DNA of 64,000 nt from Verrucomicrobiota bacterium (lineage in GTDB: Bacteria > Verrucomicrobiota > Kiritimatiellia > RFP12 > UBA1067), in assembly GCA_023269675.1 (NCBI GenBank), contig JAHFSX010000012.1, forward strand, positions 62,001-126,000, in the 5' to 3' direction. Below, piece after piece: positions 44,497-53,955 of this stretch. Position numbers and translations under genes: made by a program. Under the pieces are notes generated by a model. It saw nothing but the letters and a program-made list of their open reading frames with translations. It was not told the DNA's origin and made no database searches. The stretch's first letter is position 1. Each line of letters opens with the position of its first letter.

Positions 44497-46323
44497 ATGA
44501 GAACGACGTACCCTATCGTAACACTGGATGTCTTGTTCTCGCTGGCCTCAGCCCTGGCTTGGCCGAGCCCAACACAGTTGACCAGTCTGGAAGACTTGGA
44601 TGGGGCGGTCTCAGGAAATTATGGCGGACTTATTAAGGAAGGCCACGTATTTCCTCCTGGGCCATACGTGTTCGGTTTAAGGGCGGGGTATTATACATTC
44701 GATGACGGTGACCTCGCCGCCGCGACCAATCTGTTTGCTTTCCGACCTCGGATGGGAGTGCCGGTCTGGACGGTCTCCATCATTGAGACCCAAGCCCAAG
44801 AACGCGCCTGGATGTATGTGGGAGCAGACTGTAAAATCTTTCGAACCCAAATTGTCCAAGGAGGATTCGATCCTCATCTCTGGGTGCGTGAGGCCTACGG
44901 AGATCCGCCTGTCTGGCTGTCCTCCGTCAGTTTGGACAGTTGGTACGCCGCTCGCGACCGTTCGCGCATGCAATTAGAATTGTCTCTGGTTGCGGCGCGT
45001 GATTGGCCGCTCTTGCTGGCGGCGTGGAGGGAAGCTTTCACCAACGCCCCGACGTCCGGAGTGTCAACGTCGACGCTCTCGCCTGACACGAACAGGCTGG
45101 CTTTCGCCGGGGTGGAGAGTGTGGCTTCCGGTTCCGTGTGGCTCTGGGTCTACACACCGACGAACCCTGTTCCTCTGGATGTCTTCTCATGCCCGCGCCT
45201 TCCGCCGCCAGACCGTCATTGGACGCTCGTCGGCAGTGTCGGGGCCGACCTGCCGGTTGAGTCCTGGAGCGCCCCTGTGGTGCTGGGATCCGCATTTTTC
45301 TGTGTTTCACGCGGCGACATGGACAGCGATGGCGACGGTGTCGCGGACGGACGTGAGATGCTGATGTTCGGGACTAACCCGCTCAATGCCGACAGCGATG
45401 ACGACGGTCTCTCCGATCGCGAGGAAACGTACCGGTACGCAACCAACCCGAACCGGGACGACAGCGACGGTGACGACATCTGGGACGGATGGGAGGTCGA
45501 TTACGGACTGAATCCCATGGATGCTTTGGACGCATACGGCGATGCCGACGGCGACGGGCTCAAGAATATACAAGAATGCGAGTTGGAGACGGACCCTCAC
45601 GATAAAGATACGGATCATGACGGTATACCGGATAATGAAGATAAAACGCCGACGAGGCCGGGACCTTTGATCAGCATCGATTCTCCGCGGGACGGCGCGG
45701 TGTTGCCAAGTCCTATCATAACGGTTTCGGGAGTGGTGGAGTGCCAGGGGGTCTTGGACTCGGTATGGATCCGAGGGGAAAAGGTACTGGTTAACAACCA
45801 GGGGACAGGTATTTATGCCTTCACGAACACCCTGACCCTCGAAGAAGGGCTACGCGAGATCACGGTTTCGGCCAGGAGGGTCGGCTCTTCTGCGCTGGAA
45901 TCGCGGAAAAGCGTGACCGTCGGGGTAGACGCGTTACCCCCCGACGTAACGATCCTGAGTCCGGTGGATTTTCAGGCATTCTCGGGGGGGGCGGTCCGCG
46001 TGACGGTCTGGACAGACACCTCCAATGATGTCGTGACCGTCAACGGTGTCGCAACGACACGAGACGGGTACATCCGGTATGCCTGGGTAAGGCTGCCGTC
46101 AGTGGGAACCCATACGATTCAAGCGGTTGCGGTAGACCGACTGAACAGGGTCGGCTTGGACGTCGTGACGGTTTCCTGCACCGATGACACGTTTACGGAT
46201 CCGAACGATGATGATAATGACGGCTTTCCCAATGGGGCTGATTCGGATCCGAACGACCCGGCGGTGAGAGCCACCGTGGTTATCACGTATCCCCCGAACG
46301 GAATCGTAATTTACGCGAACTGA
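44497..46323 (+). CDS. Secreted TSP3-repeat (calcium-binding) protein
   Basis: GGGAAGGG precedes the ATG. A weak signal peptide (..LDVLFSLASALAW) leads into about 250 residues of beta sequence without recognised domain. Residues about 270-385 hold thrombospondin type 3-like Asp repeats (DMDSDGDGVADGREMLMFGTNP; NADSDDDGLSDREE; DGDADGDGLKNIQE; DKDTDHDGIPDNED), which bind calcium. Two Ig-like domains follow (about 395-490 and 495-570), with a final Asp-rich repeat near 575. It is the first gene of a coupled operon. Codon third positions are visibly AT-richer than in genes to the left. Confidence 0.85.
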   Translation: MRTTYPIVTLDVLFSLASALAWPSPTQLTSLEDLDGAVSGNYGGLIKEGHVFPPGPYVFGLRAGYYTFDDGDLAAATNLFAFRPRMGVPVWTVSIIETQAQERAWMYVGADCKIFRTQIVQGGFDPHLWVREAYGDPPVWLSSVSLDSWYAARDRSRMQLELSLVAARDWPLLLAAWREAFTNAPTSGVSTSTLSPDTNRLAFAGVESVASGSVWLWVYTPTNPVPLDVFSCPRLPPPDRHWTLVGSVGADLPVESWSAPVVLGSAFFCVSRGDMDSDGDGVADGREMLMFGTNPLNADSDDDGLSDREETYRYATNPNRDDSDGDDIWDGWEVDYGLNPMDALDAYGDADGDGLKNIQECELETDPHDKDTDHDGIPDNEDKTPTRPGPLISIDSPRDGAVLPSPIITVSGVVECQGVLDSVWIRGEKVLVNNQGTGIYAFTNTLTLEEGLREITVSARRVGSSALESRKSVTVGVDALPPDVTILSPVDFQAFSGGAVRVTVWTDTSNDVVTVNGVATTRDGYIRYAWVRLPSVGTHTIQAVAVDRLNRVGLDVVTVSCTDDTFTDPNDDDNDGFPNGADSDPNDPAVRATVVITYPPNGIVIYAN

Positions 46324-46330
46324 GGTCGTC

Positions 46331-46504
46331 ATGAGAAGATCAAATCGGACATGGGATCTATCTCGACATGCGCATGTAGCTGTTGGGGTTTTAGCATCGT
46401 GCGACGCCGCAAGCGAACGCGCGGAATCACGGCTCGAACGCTCGAAACACAGCAAAGACCAGATCCGGACATGGCTGCCCCTGATGAAGGCGGGTGTGCG
46501 ATGA
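46331..46504 (+). CDS. Possible small coupled ORF (57 aa)
   Basis: An ATG eight bases after the previous stop has GAGGTCGTC before it. The 57-codon frame ends at TGA overlapping the next ATG (ATGA at 46501-46504), the usual geometry of translational coupling. The product (starting MRRSNRTWDLSRHAHVAVG) has no recognisable domain. It could be a leader that couples translation of the hydrolase gene rather than a functional protein. Confidence 0.35.
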   Translation: MRRSNRTWDLSRHAHVAVGVLASCDAASERAESRLERSKHSKDQIRTWLPLMKAGVR

Positions 46505-49500
46505 GTAGGGTTGCCGGGGCCTGCCCGGTGCTGGAAATCTTCCTTTGGTTCATATTGGAAGCGGTGGCAGTCGGCATGGCCGAAGATTTCGAAACGGCCA
46601 GGCGCCGAACGATAACGGGTATTGTTCGGGATAAGCAGACTGCCGTTGAGTTGGATCTGAAAGCTTTAAGCATGCCGTCTGGCGCCAAATGCAAATATAC
46701 AACCGCAGCGGAAGGCGGCAGGTTTTCGCAGGAAGTGAAGCTGTTCCCTGGAAAAAACCTGATAACGGCCAGGACGGCCACTGGATTGAGCGAGACGATG
46801 GCAAAACTGTCGGTGGAGAAGCCCAATTTACGGGTGGAACTGAGTTGGATCGGCCCGAATCTGGGTTATGTTCTTCAGGTGAATGATGCCAATATGCAGG
46901 GTGCCGGTGAAAACGGAGAGACCCGTTTTTCGTTTGATCGAGCTGAAGCGGGCCTGTATAGAATATATGTCCGATACTCGCCGCCTGTTACGGGGGGGGG
47001 CGGCGGAGGAGGAGGGGGAGATCCGGGAACCAGGTTGGTTCTCGCTATCGGTAATTACGACATTTCGTTATTCCCTTATGTGCCCAGTGGTCCGACTAGC
47101 CCATATTATAATGCTTTTCTTGGCGAAACCTATATTTACTCATGGCCCCAAAGCCTCTTTTCTAAACCGACTTTATGGCAAGACGACAAGATAAGCATTT
47201 GGTGCCTTGTGGACTGGGATGGAAAAAACCAAGTGAAAATAAACTTGGCTCCGTTTCCCTTCTCGAGAACGATGGAGTTTTACCCGCTAACGTATTCACG
47301 CGACTGCGCCGGAACTGCCTTTATCCCGCAAAATGGAAATACTTATGCATGGAATCGGGCGGGACTGATGGATACGCTCGAGATTAATGCGACAACGGCT
47401 TGCATAACCCAAAAGCCGTGGATCGCCCCGGGAGTGTTGGCGGCCGCTGCTCAGATAGCAAAGGTAAAGATATATTTGAATGATAAGGAAATCTTTGAGG
47501 AAGCCCAGTTTGTCCCCTATTTGTCCGAAAAAAGGGATTTGGTTTGGAATATTGGTACCGTCGTGTTGCATTCTGGTGATCAGGCGGGAGGATACGCCGT
47601 GGATGGCAGACGTGTGGACGTCGCGAAACAGGGTGAACTGAAGGGCGTCTCCCCGCGGACACCGTACGTCGTGACGGTGCTGTCCGGGCCTCATATTAGC
47701 GGGCCTGTCTATTTGTCAGTCGGAGATGCCGTGCAATTCACCGCCTACGGCGCCATAAACCTAGGGCCGAATAACGAACAAGCGGGCAGGGAGATTATCG
47801 AGAAGTTCATAAGCTCGGATACGGCGGTCGGAACCGTTGATGCCTTGGGAGTCTTTATCGCAAAGGGTCCCGGTTACACGCAGATATCCTGCGAGGGTTA
47901 TTCGGGTGATTCGATTGACGTCTATGTCTTGAAAGTGGACATGATTCCCGATTATGACTGCGACGGGACGATCTCCGATGCGGATCAGAATCGCCGGGCG
48001 GAAGACGGAGCATATTATTTTTGGCTAAATGACGATGCTGATATCAATAAACATGAGGGCTCGAATATCCCTGGGGCGCAGACTCCAGACTACGCCGATA
48101 CTATTGTAAACGGGGTGCGCGATCTGAACGACTGGTTCCCTGTTCTGCTGGACGTGGGGCAAACTGTCGATCAGATCGCTTCAGAAGAGTGCAGTTATTG
48201 GCTTTGCCACGAGGGTGGCGCAGTCAATATTCTCACGGATGTTACCGGAACGCCACTGGTGCTGTTTGATGTGGCGTGCAATGCCCATGTTTTCGATCCG
48301 GAAGTCGCCGAATCCGCCGCCGCAGGGAGGACTCGTCAAGTGACCGCCAGCGGTGTCCAGTTGGACGCGTTGTTTATGATCTCGGCGCTCAACGGGAAGG
48401 GTGTCGTGCTGCTAGAGGGTCGTTCACCGACGCGGGATACCGGCGAGAACCTGACGCTGGAGGTGCGCGCGGGGACGGATGGAAGACTAATCTGCCGGTC
48501 AAAACTTTTCGTTTCCCTCGACTCGGTCACCGGTATGTACCGGCAACTGAACCTGCGAGGCGTCGGCGGCGGCATAGGCGGGATGAGCACGTACATCACA
48601 GATCCGCCCAATCTGCCGGACGCGGTGACGGCGGCCAAACACATCGTCTACGTTCACGGCTACAATATCAACGGGACAGACGCGCTCGACGAGCAGAGCG
48701 CGGTGTTTAAAAACCTTTGGTGGTGCGGCTCGCGCGCGCGGTTTCACGCCGTGAGCTGGTTCGGTGATGCCACGCAGGCGCCGGCCATTGAGGAAACCCT
48801 TAATTTCTACACGAACGTTGCGAACGCCTTCGCGACCGCGCCTTACGTTTCGGCCTATAGCCAGGCGATAGCCCAGTCAGGAGAGGTCACGGTGATCGCG
48901 CACAGCCTCGGCAACATGGTAGCTTCCGCGGCAATCTGCCTGCACGGCGCTCCTGCGGCCAACTACTTTATGCTGGATGCCGCGGTGGCTCAGGAAGCCT
49001 ACCGTTCCGCGACGCTCATGACGCACAACATGGTGAACGCAAACTGGGCGGACTACACTGACGATAGCTACCCCAACCGACTGTTCGCAAGCGAGTGGCA
49101 TACCAATTTCGATCATCCTGACGCACGTAGCGCGCTAACCATGCGCGGGCTCTTTACCGATTGGGGCGATACGCGCGTCTGCAACTTCTACAGCTCCGGC
49201 GAAGACATTCTGGACAACGCGCCGTACGACTGCGCGGACGACTGGTATGAAATCAATATTAGCGGCCTGGAATCTCTTAACTACGTCTGGTGCGCGCAGG
49301 AGAAACTCAAAGGCCGCATTCCGGACAGGGTCGACTTGATAAAACAGCCGGACTGGTGGCCCGCATGGTCGGACGGGCCGATGAGCGCGCCCTTGTCTGC
49401 GGTCGGAGCGGTCGAGAGTTACATCAACGACTGGCTGACCGCGTTCGTCAACGAGGCCTATCCAAACAAGGAAGGCGGTTGGATGGTCAATAAGGCCAAC

Positions 49501-49935
49501 CTGACCCAATGCTACTCGGTGCCGGTGGATTGCCTCGGCGTGCCGTGCTACCGCAGGAAGACCTTGAAAGAGATATTTGATCCCATGATCACAATGCCGT
49601 GGGTTCTGACACGTTATCCGATATTCACCCTGCCCGCCGAACTGACAGATACGAATGCCGCAGCCGCCAGCACATACGCAGCGGATAACAGGCTCTACCT
49701 CCTGGCCCACGTATTCCCCGCCACTAGCTACGCGATGGGCAAGAACCAGATCGAAAACGAAAGCGGAATCGAGAATTGGGACATGAACGATCGTGCTAAT
49801 TTTTTGCGGCACGGATGGTACGAGGTTAGCTCTTCTGACAAGTGGAAGTGGACACATTCTGATTTCAAAAATGTGGCGCTATTGTACACCCAAGAGGTGT
49901 ACTCGAAAATGGTTACGGATGGAGGTTTGAAGTGA
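46501..49935 (+). CDS. Large secreted alpha/beta hydrolase with Gly-run linker and BIG-like domain
   Basis: The start at 46501 gives MSRVAGACPVLEIFLWFILEAVAVGMA as export signal. A longer frame upstream looks non-coding. N-terminal beta domains (to about 160) are followed by a nine-Gly linker encoded partly by a G9 tract, a ~250-residue unknown region, a BIG2-like domain (about 405-480; GPVYLSVGDAVQFTAYG), and an Asp-rich loop (DYDCDGTISDADQ). The hydrolase lies at about 705-960: HIVYVHGYNINGTDALDE forms the oxyanion region and VTVIAHSLGNMVASAA carries the nucleophile Ser802. The acid and His are less certain (LTDWGD.. region, then about 960). The C-terminal 180 residues are unassigned. It resembles lipases acting after assembly on the cell surface. 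Confidence 0.85.
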   Translation: MSRVAGACPVLEIFLWFILEAVAVGMAEDFETARRRTITGIVRDKQTAVELDLKALSMPSGAKCKYTTAAEGGRFSQEVKLFPGKNLITARTATGLSETMAKLSVEKPNLRVELSWIGPNLGYVLQVNDANMQGAGENGETRFSFDRAEAGLYRIYVRYSPPVTGGGGGGGGGDPGTRLVLAIGNYDISLFPYVPSGPTSPYYNAFLGETYIYSWPQSLFSKPTLWQDDKISIWCLVDWDGKNQVKINLAPFPFSRTMEFYPLTYSRDCAGTAFIPQNGNTYAWNRAGLMDTLEINATTACITQKPWIAPGVLAAAAQIAKVKIYLNDKEIFEEAQFVPYLSEKRDLVWNIGTVVLHSGDQAGGYAVDGRRVDVAKQGELKGVSPRTPYVVTVLSGPHISGPVYLSVGDAVQFTAYGAINLGPNNEQAGREIIEKFISSDTAVGTVDALGVFIAKGPGYTQISCEGYSGDSIDVYVLKVDMIPDYDCDGTISDADQNRRAEDGAYYFWLNDDADINKHEGSNIPGAQTPDYADTIVNGVRDLNDWFPVLLDVGQTVDQIASEECSYWLCHEGGAVNILTDVTGTPLVLFDVACNAHVFDPEVAESAAAGRTRQVTASGVQLDALFMISALNGKGVVLLEGRSPTRDTGENLTLEVRAGTDGRLICRSKLFVSLDSVTGMYRQLNLRGVGGGIGGMSTYITDPPNLPDAVTAAKHIVYVHGYNINGTDALDEQSAVFKNLWWCGSRARFHAVSWFGDATQAPAIEETLNFYTNVANAFATAPYVSAYSQAIAQSGEVTVIAHSLGNMVASAAICLHGAPAANYFMLDAAVAQEAYRSATLMTHNMVNANWADYTDDSYPNRLFASEWHTNFDHPDARSALTMRGLFTDWGDTRVCNFYSSGEDILDNAPYDCADDWYEINISGLESLNYVWCAQEKLKGRIPDRVDLIKQPDWWPAWSDGPMSAPLSAVGAVESYINDWLTAFVNEAYPNKEGGWMVNKANLTQCYSVPVDCLGVPCYRRKTLKEIFDPMITMPWVLTRYPIFTLPAELTDTNAAAASTYAADNRLYLLAHVFPATSYAMGKNQIENESGIENWDMNDRANFLRHGWYEVSSSDKWKWTHSDFKNVALLYTQEVYSKMVTDGGLK

Positions 49936-50921
49936 AAAGTAGTTTAATGTTTCTGATATGCATGTTGCCGTTCATACCGATATTGGCAAGGACCGGTCTG
50001 GAAATCCAGTTTCATTATCGAATTGTTGACGAACCGGGTAATCCGGTACATAACGCAAATATAGAAATGGGATTCGATGGTATGGTTGACGAAAAAGATC
50101 CTTGGAAAGGTTTGAAATATTTTAATGTTCTGGGGGAGACAGACCGCAAAGGGCTGTGGTCTGTGGCCGGGGTGACTCTTAACAACCCAGCGATTTCCAT
50201 TCAGAAGGAAGGGTACTACGCCTCATGTATACGGTACACGCTGAGCGAAAAAGACAAGATGACCGGACGATGGAAGCCCTATGACCGTGATGAGGAAACG
50301 ATTTGCCTTCGTAAAATCGTAAATCCGATACCGATGTATGCATGGAATATGAGTCTGATGAAGTATCCTGTGAGGACAAACGAATGGGTCGGTCTTGATA
50401 TGCAACGTGCCGAGTGGATGCCGCCGTATGGTAATGGGCAAACCGAGGATGTGCGGTTCCATGTGTGGCGGTCTACAAATGGGTATGACAGAGCGCACCC
50501 CGCAGAGGTCCTGACGGTCCGTTTTATCGGCGATAAAAACGGTGTTTGCGGAATAAATGACAGAGACATTTCTTATCAAAGCACTATGAAACTTCCATAC
50601 GGAGCTCCACGTGATGGATATTCTGAAACTGAGTTCCGTTTGGAACGACAATTAATCAGAAATGATTTTGAAACCAAGACGAACACGGGGACCACCAACT
50701 GTTTCTTCCGAATCCGGTCAACGGTTGATCAGGACGGCAACCTCGTAGAAGGGTTGTATGGAAAGATCAGAGGTCCGATGGCAGTAGAGGGCGGAAGGGG
50801 TATTCGTATCAAAATGCTCTATTATGTGAACCCCACGCCGAACGACCTGAACATGGAGTTCGACCCCAAGCGGAATCTGATCCATAAAAAGGGCGTGAGC
50901 CTGGCGGTTCCTTTGCCCTGA
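49932..50921 (+). CDS. Secreted protein with transthyretin/CarboxypepD_reg-like N-terminus
   Basis: It starts with GTG overlapping the previous stop (GTGA), preceded by a strong GGAGG six bases upstream. MKSSLMFLICMLPFIPILARTG is a signal peptide. Residues about 25-100 look like a carboxypeptidase-regulatory/transthyretin beta-sandwich (FHYRIVDEPGNPVHNANIEM .. GETDRKGLWSVAG). The rest of the 329 residues is unassigned. Composition is clearly AT-richer than the window average. As third gene of the operon it may be a partner, chaperone or inhibitor of the upstream hydrolase (inference only). Confidence 0.75.
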   Translation: MKSSLMFLICMLPFIPILARTGLEIQFHYRIVDEPGNPVHNANIEMGFDGMVDEKDPWKGLKYFNVLGETDRKGLWSVAGVTLNNPAISIQKEGYYASCIRYTLSEKDKMTGRWKPYDRDEETICLRKIVNPIPMYAWNMSLMKYPVRTNEWVGLDMQRAEWMPPYGNGQTEDVRFHVWRSTNGYDRAHPAEVLTVRFIGDKNGVCGINDRDISYQSTMKLPYGAPRDGYSETEFRLERQLIRNDFETKTNTGTTNCFFRIRSTVDQDGNLVEGLYGKIRGPMAVEGGRGIRIKMLYYVNPTPNDLNMEFDPKRNLIHKKGVSLAVPLP

Positions 50922-51098
50922 GCGGGTCATGTTCGTTTCCCTGATAATCTTCCGGCAACCTAAACGCATTGTCGGGTGGGTGTCAGGCGTGAAAACGTCG
51001 CGAAAAGGGTTATGACTTTAAGGGCGAGACGTAAAGGGCGAGGCATGCGTCATCGCGGCTTGCGGGTGCCGGCAGGTTGCTTTCCGGGAGGTCCAGCC

Positions 51099-53687
51099 CT
51101 ACTTCACCATCATCAGCGTGCCCTGGAAAGAGAGCTCGGCCGAGAACAGCGTGCGGCCGCCGCTCAGGGGGGCCGTGACGACCGTGGCTTTGTAGTTCAG
51201 CAGGCTGTGCCGCACCGGCACCGTCGCGGGGTCGGGGGCCATGCCCGACGGCACGGTGAAGAGCGGCACCGTGAAGTTTCCGGGCACGGTGAAGCCTTCG
51301 TCCAGGGCGATCTCCAGGCGCGCGCCCGCCTCGAAGGTGACCGTCGATCCCAGCGCCACGCCGGCGGGCAGCGCCGCGTCGGGATAGCGGCGGCTCAGCG
51401 TGCCCGCGCCTTTGATCAAAACGGGGCCCGTGCCGAAAGCGTTGGTCGAGGCGGGACGGAGCGCGCCCGCGATGACCAGGGTCTGGCCCGTGTAGCTGTT
51501 CGCGCCGCCCAGCACCAGGGCCCCCAGCCCGTTCTTGATCAGCGTGCCCGCGCCGGTGATCGGGCAGGCCACGGTCAGCGTGACGTTGCTCGACTCTGGC
51601 CGCAGCGTGCAGCCGCCCTCGTAGCGCAGCAGCGCGGCCGGCGTGTTGGTGAAGAACGCCCCCGCACCTTTGTCGGTCGTCATCACGGAATTGCCGCCGG
51701 TCGCCAGCAGGGTGATGCCGCGGCTGGCGTCGTCCAAAGTCACGTCGTTCGTCACGCTGAGGCCGCCGCCGTTGAAGCTCAACTGGTCGGCGCGGAACAG
51801 CGGCGGGTTGCCGCCGAGCTTCGCCTCGCTGGCGATACGCAGCCAGAAGTTGGTGTTGCCGTCCATCCGGATCTTGCCGAAGTAGGAGGGGTTGTCCGCG
51901 TGGGAAGTGTAGAGATTGTTCGAATAGGCCGGATCGCCGTGACTCTGAAGAAAAAGATCACCGTAGCCCGAGAGCGTCGAATAGAGGTTGAGATAGCGGC
52001 CCATGTAACTGCTGGTGACGCGCATGGCGTAGGTCTTGTTCGCATCCCGCACCGCGTGCAGCAGGATGTCGCCGGCCATCCGGCTGCCGGCCCCTTCGGC
52101 CATGCCGAACGAGGCGTCGTTCATCATCACGAGATTGGTGATGGTCGGCGTCGTGCCAACCCCCTTGAGCGTAATGCCCTGGCCGTCCACCACCAGCCGC
52201 TTGCCGGCGAACGTGAGGCTGCCGGCCGAGGGTGTGCGCAAGCCAAACCCGCGGACCACATAGGTCTTGTCGGGCGAGGGCGCAAGCCCGTCCGACCATT
52301 TCGAGCCGAGGGTGAACCCGCTTTCGTTGAGATTGTCTACGACCGTCTTGAAAACGATCTTGTCGGCGGGCGTGGGCGTGAAAAGCAGCACCTGTCCGCC
52401 TGCGCCGTCGTCCGCGCGCGACAGTTCGCCGATCCACGGCGGCGTGACGCAAAAATCGTAGTCCGCGAAGTCGGTGAGGTTGGAGGCGGACAGCACCTTG
52501 TAGGGCGCGGCCGCCGTGTTGTTCGTGTTGACCACGAACTGAAACACCTGAAACGGCTGTTTGGTCAGCGCGCCGCTGACGCGGATCAGCGCGGTGTCGG
52601 GATTCGCCTCCGAGAGGTCAAGCGCGAAGGTCACGTTGGTCGTGTTCTGCACGGACAGGTTCTTGATCGACCAGCCGCCCTTTTCGGCCGCCAGTTGTCC
52701 GCCCGCAATCAGCGTCACGTTGCTCAGCGTGCCTTCGCCCGCCACCACCGCGGTCGTGCCGGTGACGGTCAGGGTCTGCGAGGCCAGCGTCCAGGCAGGG
52801 GAGAGCCGCAGCGTGCCGGCCTCGACCGTGGTCGCGCCGGTGTAGGTGGTGTTGGTCGCCAGCAGCAGCGTGCCGTTGCCGCGTTTGGTCAGCGGCCCCG
52901 CGCCCGAGATCACGCAGGCCACCGTGGCGGTCGCCAGGTTGGCCACCTCGATCGCGCCGCCGGGGTAAAGCTGGTTGCCGGCGTCGAGGGTGTTGTTGAG
53001 CACGATGCCGCGGTTCGGGTCGTCCAGCGTCAGCGAGTTGGTGAGCACGAGCGTCATGCCGCTGAACTCCAGCTTGTTCGCCGCGAAAGCCGCCGGATTC
53101 GGCCCCAGGCTCTCTTCCATGCAGACGCCGAACTTGCCCAGGCCGCGCAGGATGATTCTTCCCGTGAAGCCGCTGTTGTCGGCAAAGAGGCTGGTCTGCT
53201 TCAGCGCGGTGACATGGCCCATGGTCACCTGCAGGTTGCCGTTGCCGGCGATCGTGGAATAGACCGCGAAAACCCGCATGTCGTTTTCCGTGGGCGCGCA
53301 CTCGAAACGCGCCGTGCGCGAGGCGGGGACCGTGATATTCCCGTAGAGCCGGCCTATGATGCCGCCAAACCAGTGCGAGACGGGGCCTTCAAGAACCAAG
53401 TCCGCGACGGTCACCGGGCCGGTCGACTTCCACGCCAAAGCGCCGCTGCTGCTGATCGTCAGCCGGGAGCCCTCGAACACGAACGGCCCCGCGCCTTCCG
53501 GCGTTCGCATGATATTGTTGGTCGTTTGGTAGGTTTTCGCGCCCGACGGGGCGAGCTGGTCCGCCCAGTTGGTGTAGCTGTTGAACGAGCTCGTAGCGGG
53601 CGCGTCGGATCGGATCATCACGATGTCCTGCGCACCCGCCGACGCCGCCACGCACAGACACACACTCGACATCCAGAAACGCTTCAT
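51099..53687 (-). CDS. PATR (autotransporter-type beta-strand) surface protein with internal duplication
   Basis: The ATG at 53687 follows AAGGAGG. The 862-aa protein has a signal peptide (MKRFWMSSVCLCVAASAGA) and two PATR repeats (GNGTLLLATNTTYTGATTVE; GLGALVLGGANSYTGQTLV). The first and second halves align over about 400 residues, for example FNSYTNWADQLAPSGAKTYQ with FTLGSKWSDGLAPSPDKTYV and LTLDDPNRGIVL with VTLDDASRGITL. There is no C-terminal autotransporter barrel. It ends in ordinary beta sequence (SAELSFQGTLMMVK). It is likely a secreted beta-helix/solenoid adhesin or carbohydrate-associated protein. No catalytic site is recognised. Confidence 0.85.
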   Translation of the reverse strand: MKRFWMSSVCLCVAASAGAQDIVMIRSDAPATSSFNSYTNWADQLAPSGAKTYQTTNNIMRTPEGAGPFVFEGSRLTISSSGALAWKSTGPVTVADLVLEGPVSHWFGGIIGRLYGNITVPASRTARFECAPTENDMRVFAVYSTIAGNGNLQVTMGHVTALKQTSLFADNSGFTGRIILRGLGKFGVCMEESLGPNPAAFAANKLEFSGMTLVLTNSLTLDDPNRGIVLNNTLDAGNQLYPGGAIEVANLATATVACVISGAGPLTKRGNGTLLLATNTTYTGATTVEAGTLRLSPAWTLASQTLTVTGTTAVVAGEGTLSNVTLIAGGQLAAEKGGWSIKNLSVQNTTNVTFALDLSEANPDTALIRVSGALTKQPFQVFQFVVNTNNTAAAPYKVLSASNLTDFADYDFCVTPPWIGELSRADDGAGGQVLLFTPTPADKIVFKTVVDNLNESGFTLGSKWSDGLAPSPDKTYVVRGFGLRTPSAGSLTFAGKRLVVDGQGITLKGVGTTPTITNLVMMNDASFGMAEGAGSRMAGDILLHAVRDANKTYAMRVTSSYMGRYLNLYSTLSGYGDLFLQSHGDPAYSNNLYTSHADNPSYFGKIRMDGNTNFWLRIASEAKLGGNPPLFRADQLSFNGGGLSVTNDVTLDDASRGITLLATGGNSVMTTDKGAGAFFTNTPAALLRYEGGCTLRPESSNVTLTVACPITGAGTLIKNGLGALVLGGANSYTGQTLVIAGALRPASTNAFGTGPVLIKGAGTLSRRYPDAALPAGVALGSTVTFEAGARLEIALDEGFTVPGNFTVPLFTVPSGMAPDPATVPVRHSLLNYKATVVTAPLSGGRTLFSAELSFQGTLMMVK

Positions 53688-53955
53688 GGTCATCCTCCTT
53701 TGCCAACCGCTTATCAAACAGAAACTACAGTATAGTCTTTCGAGGCTGTAAGAACAAGGGGGCGGCGGGGCCGACGCGCGGCGCGAGCAGGCCGGGATGC
53801 GGTCTCGCCTGTTTCACCGGCCCGCCCCGCAAACGTTGACCCCTTGGCGTGCGTGGTGCTAAAGTAACGCATGTGGTTTAATGTCACCGCCTGCTTTTGA
53901 GGAGCGCGGCTTGGCGCATGGTTGTCTGAGGGCGGTTATAACGGTGGAGGCGGGT

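Noticed and set aside
50976..53735. 919-codon plus-strand frame
   Set aside because: Antisense to the PATR protein, with no recognisable sequence.
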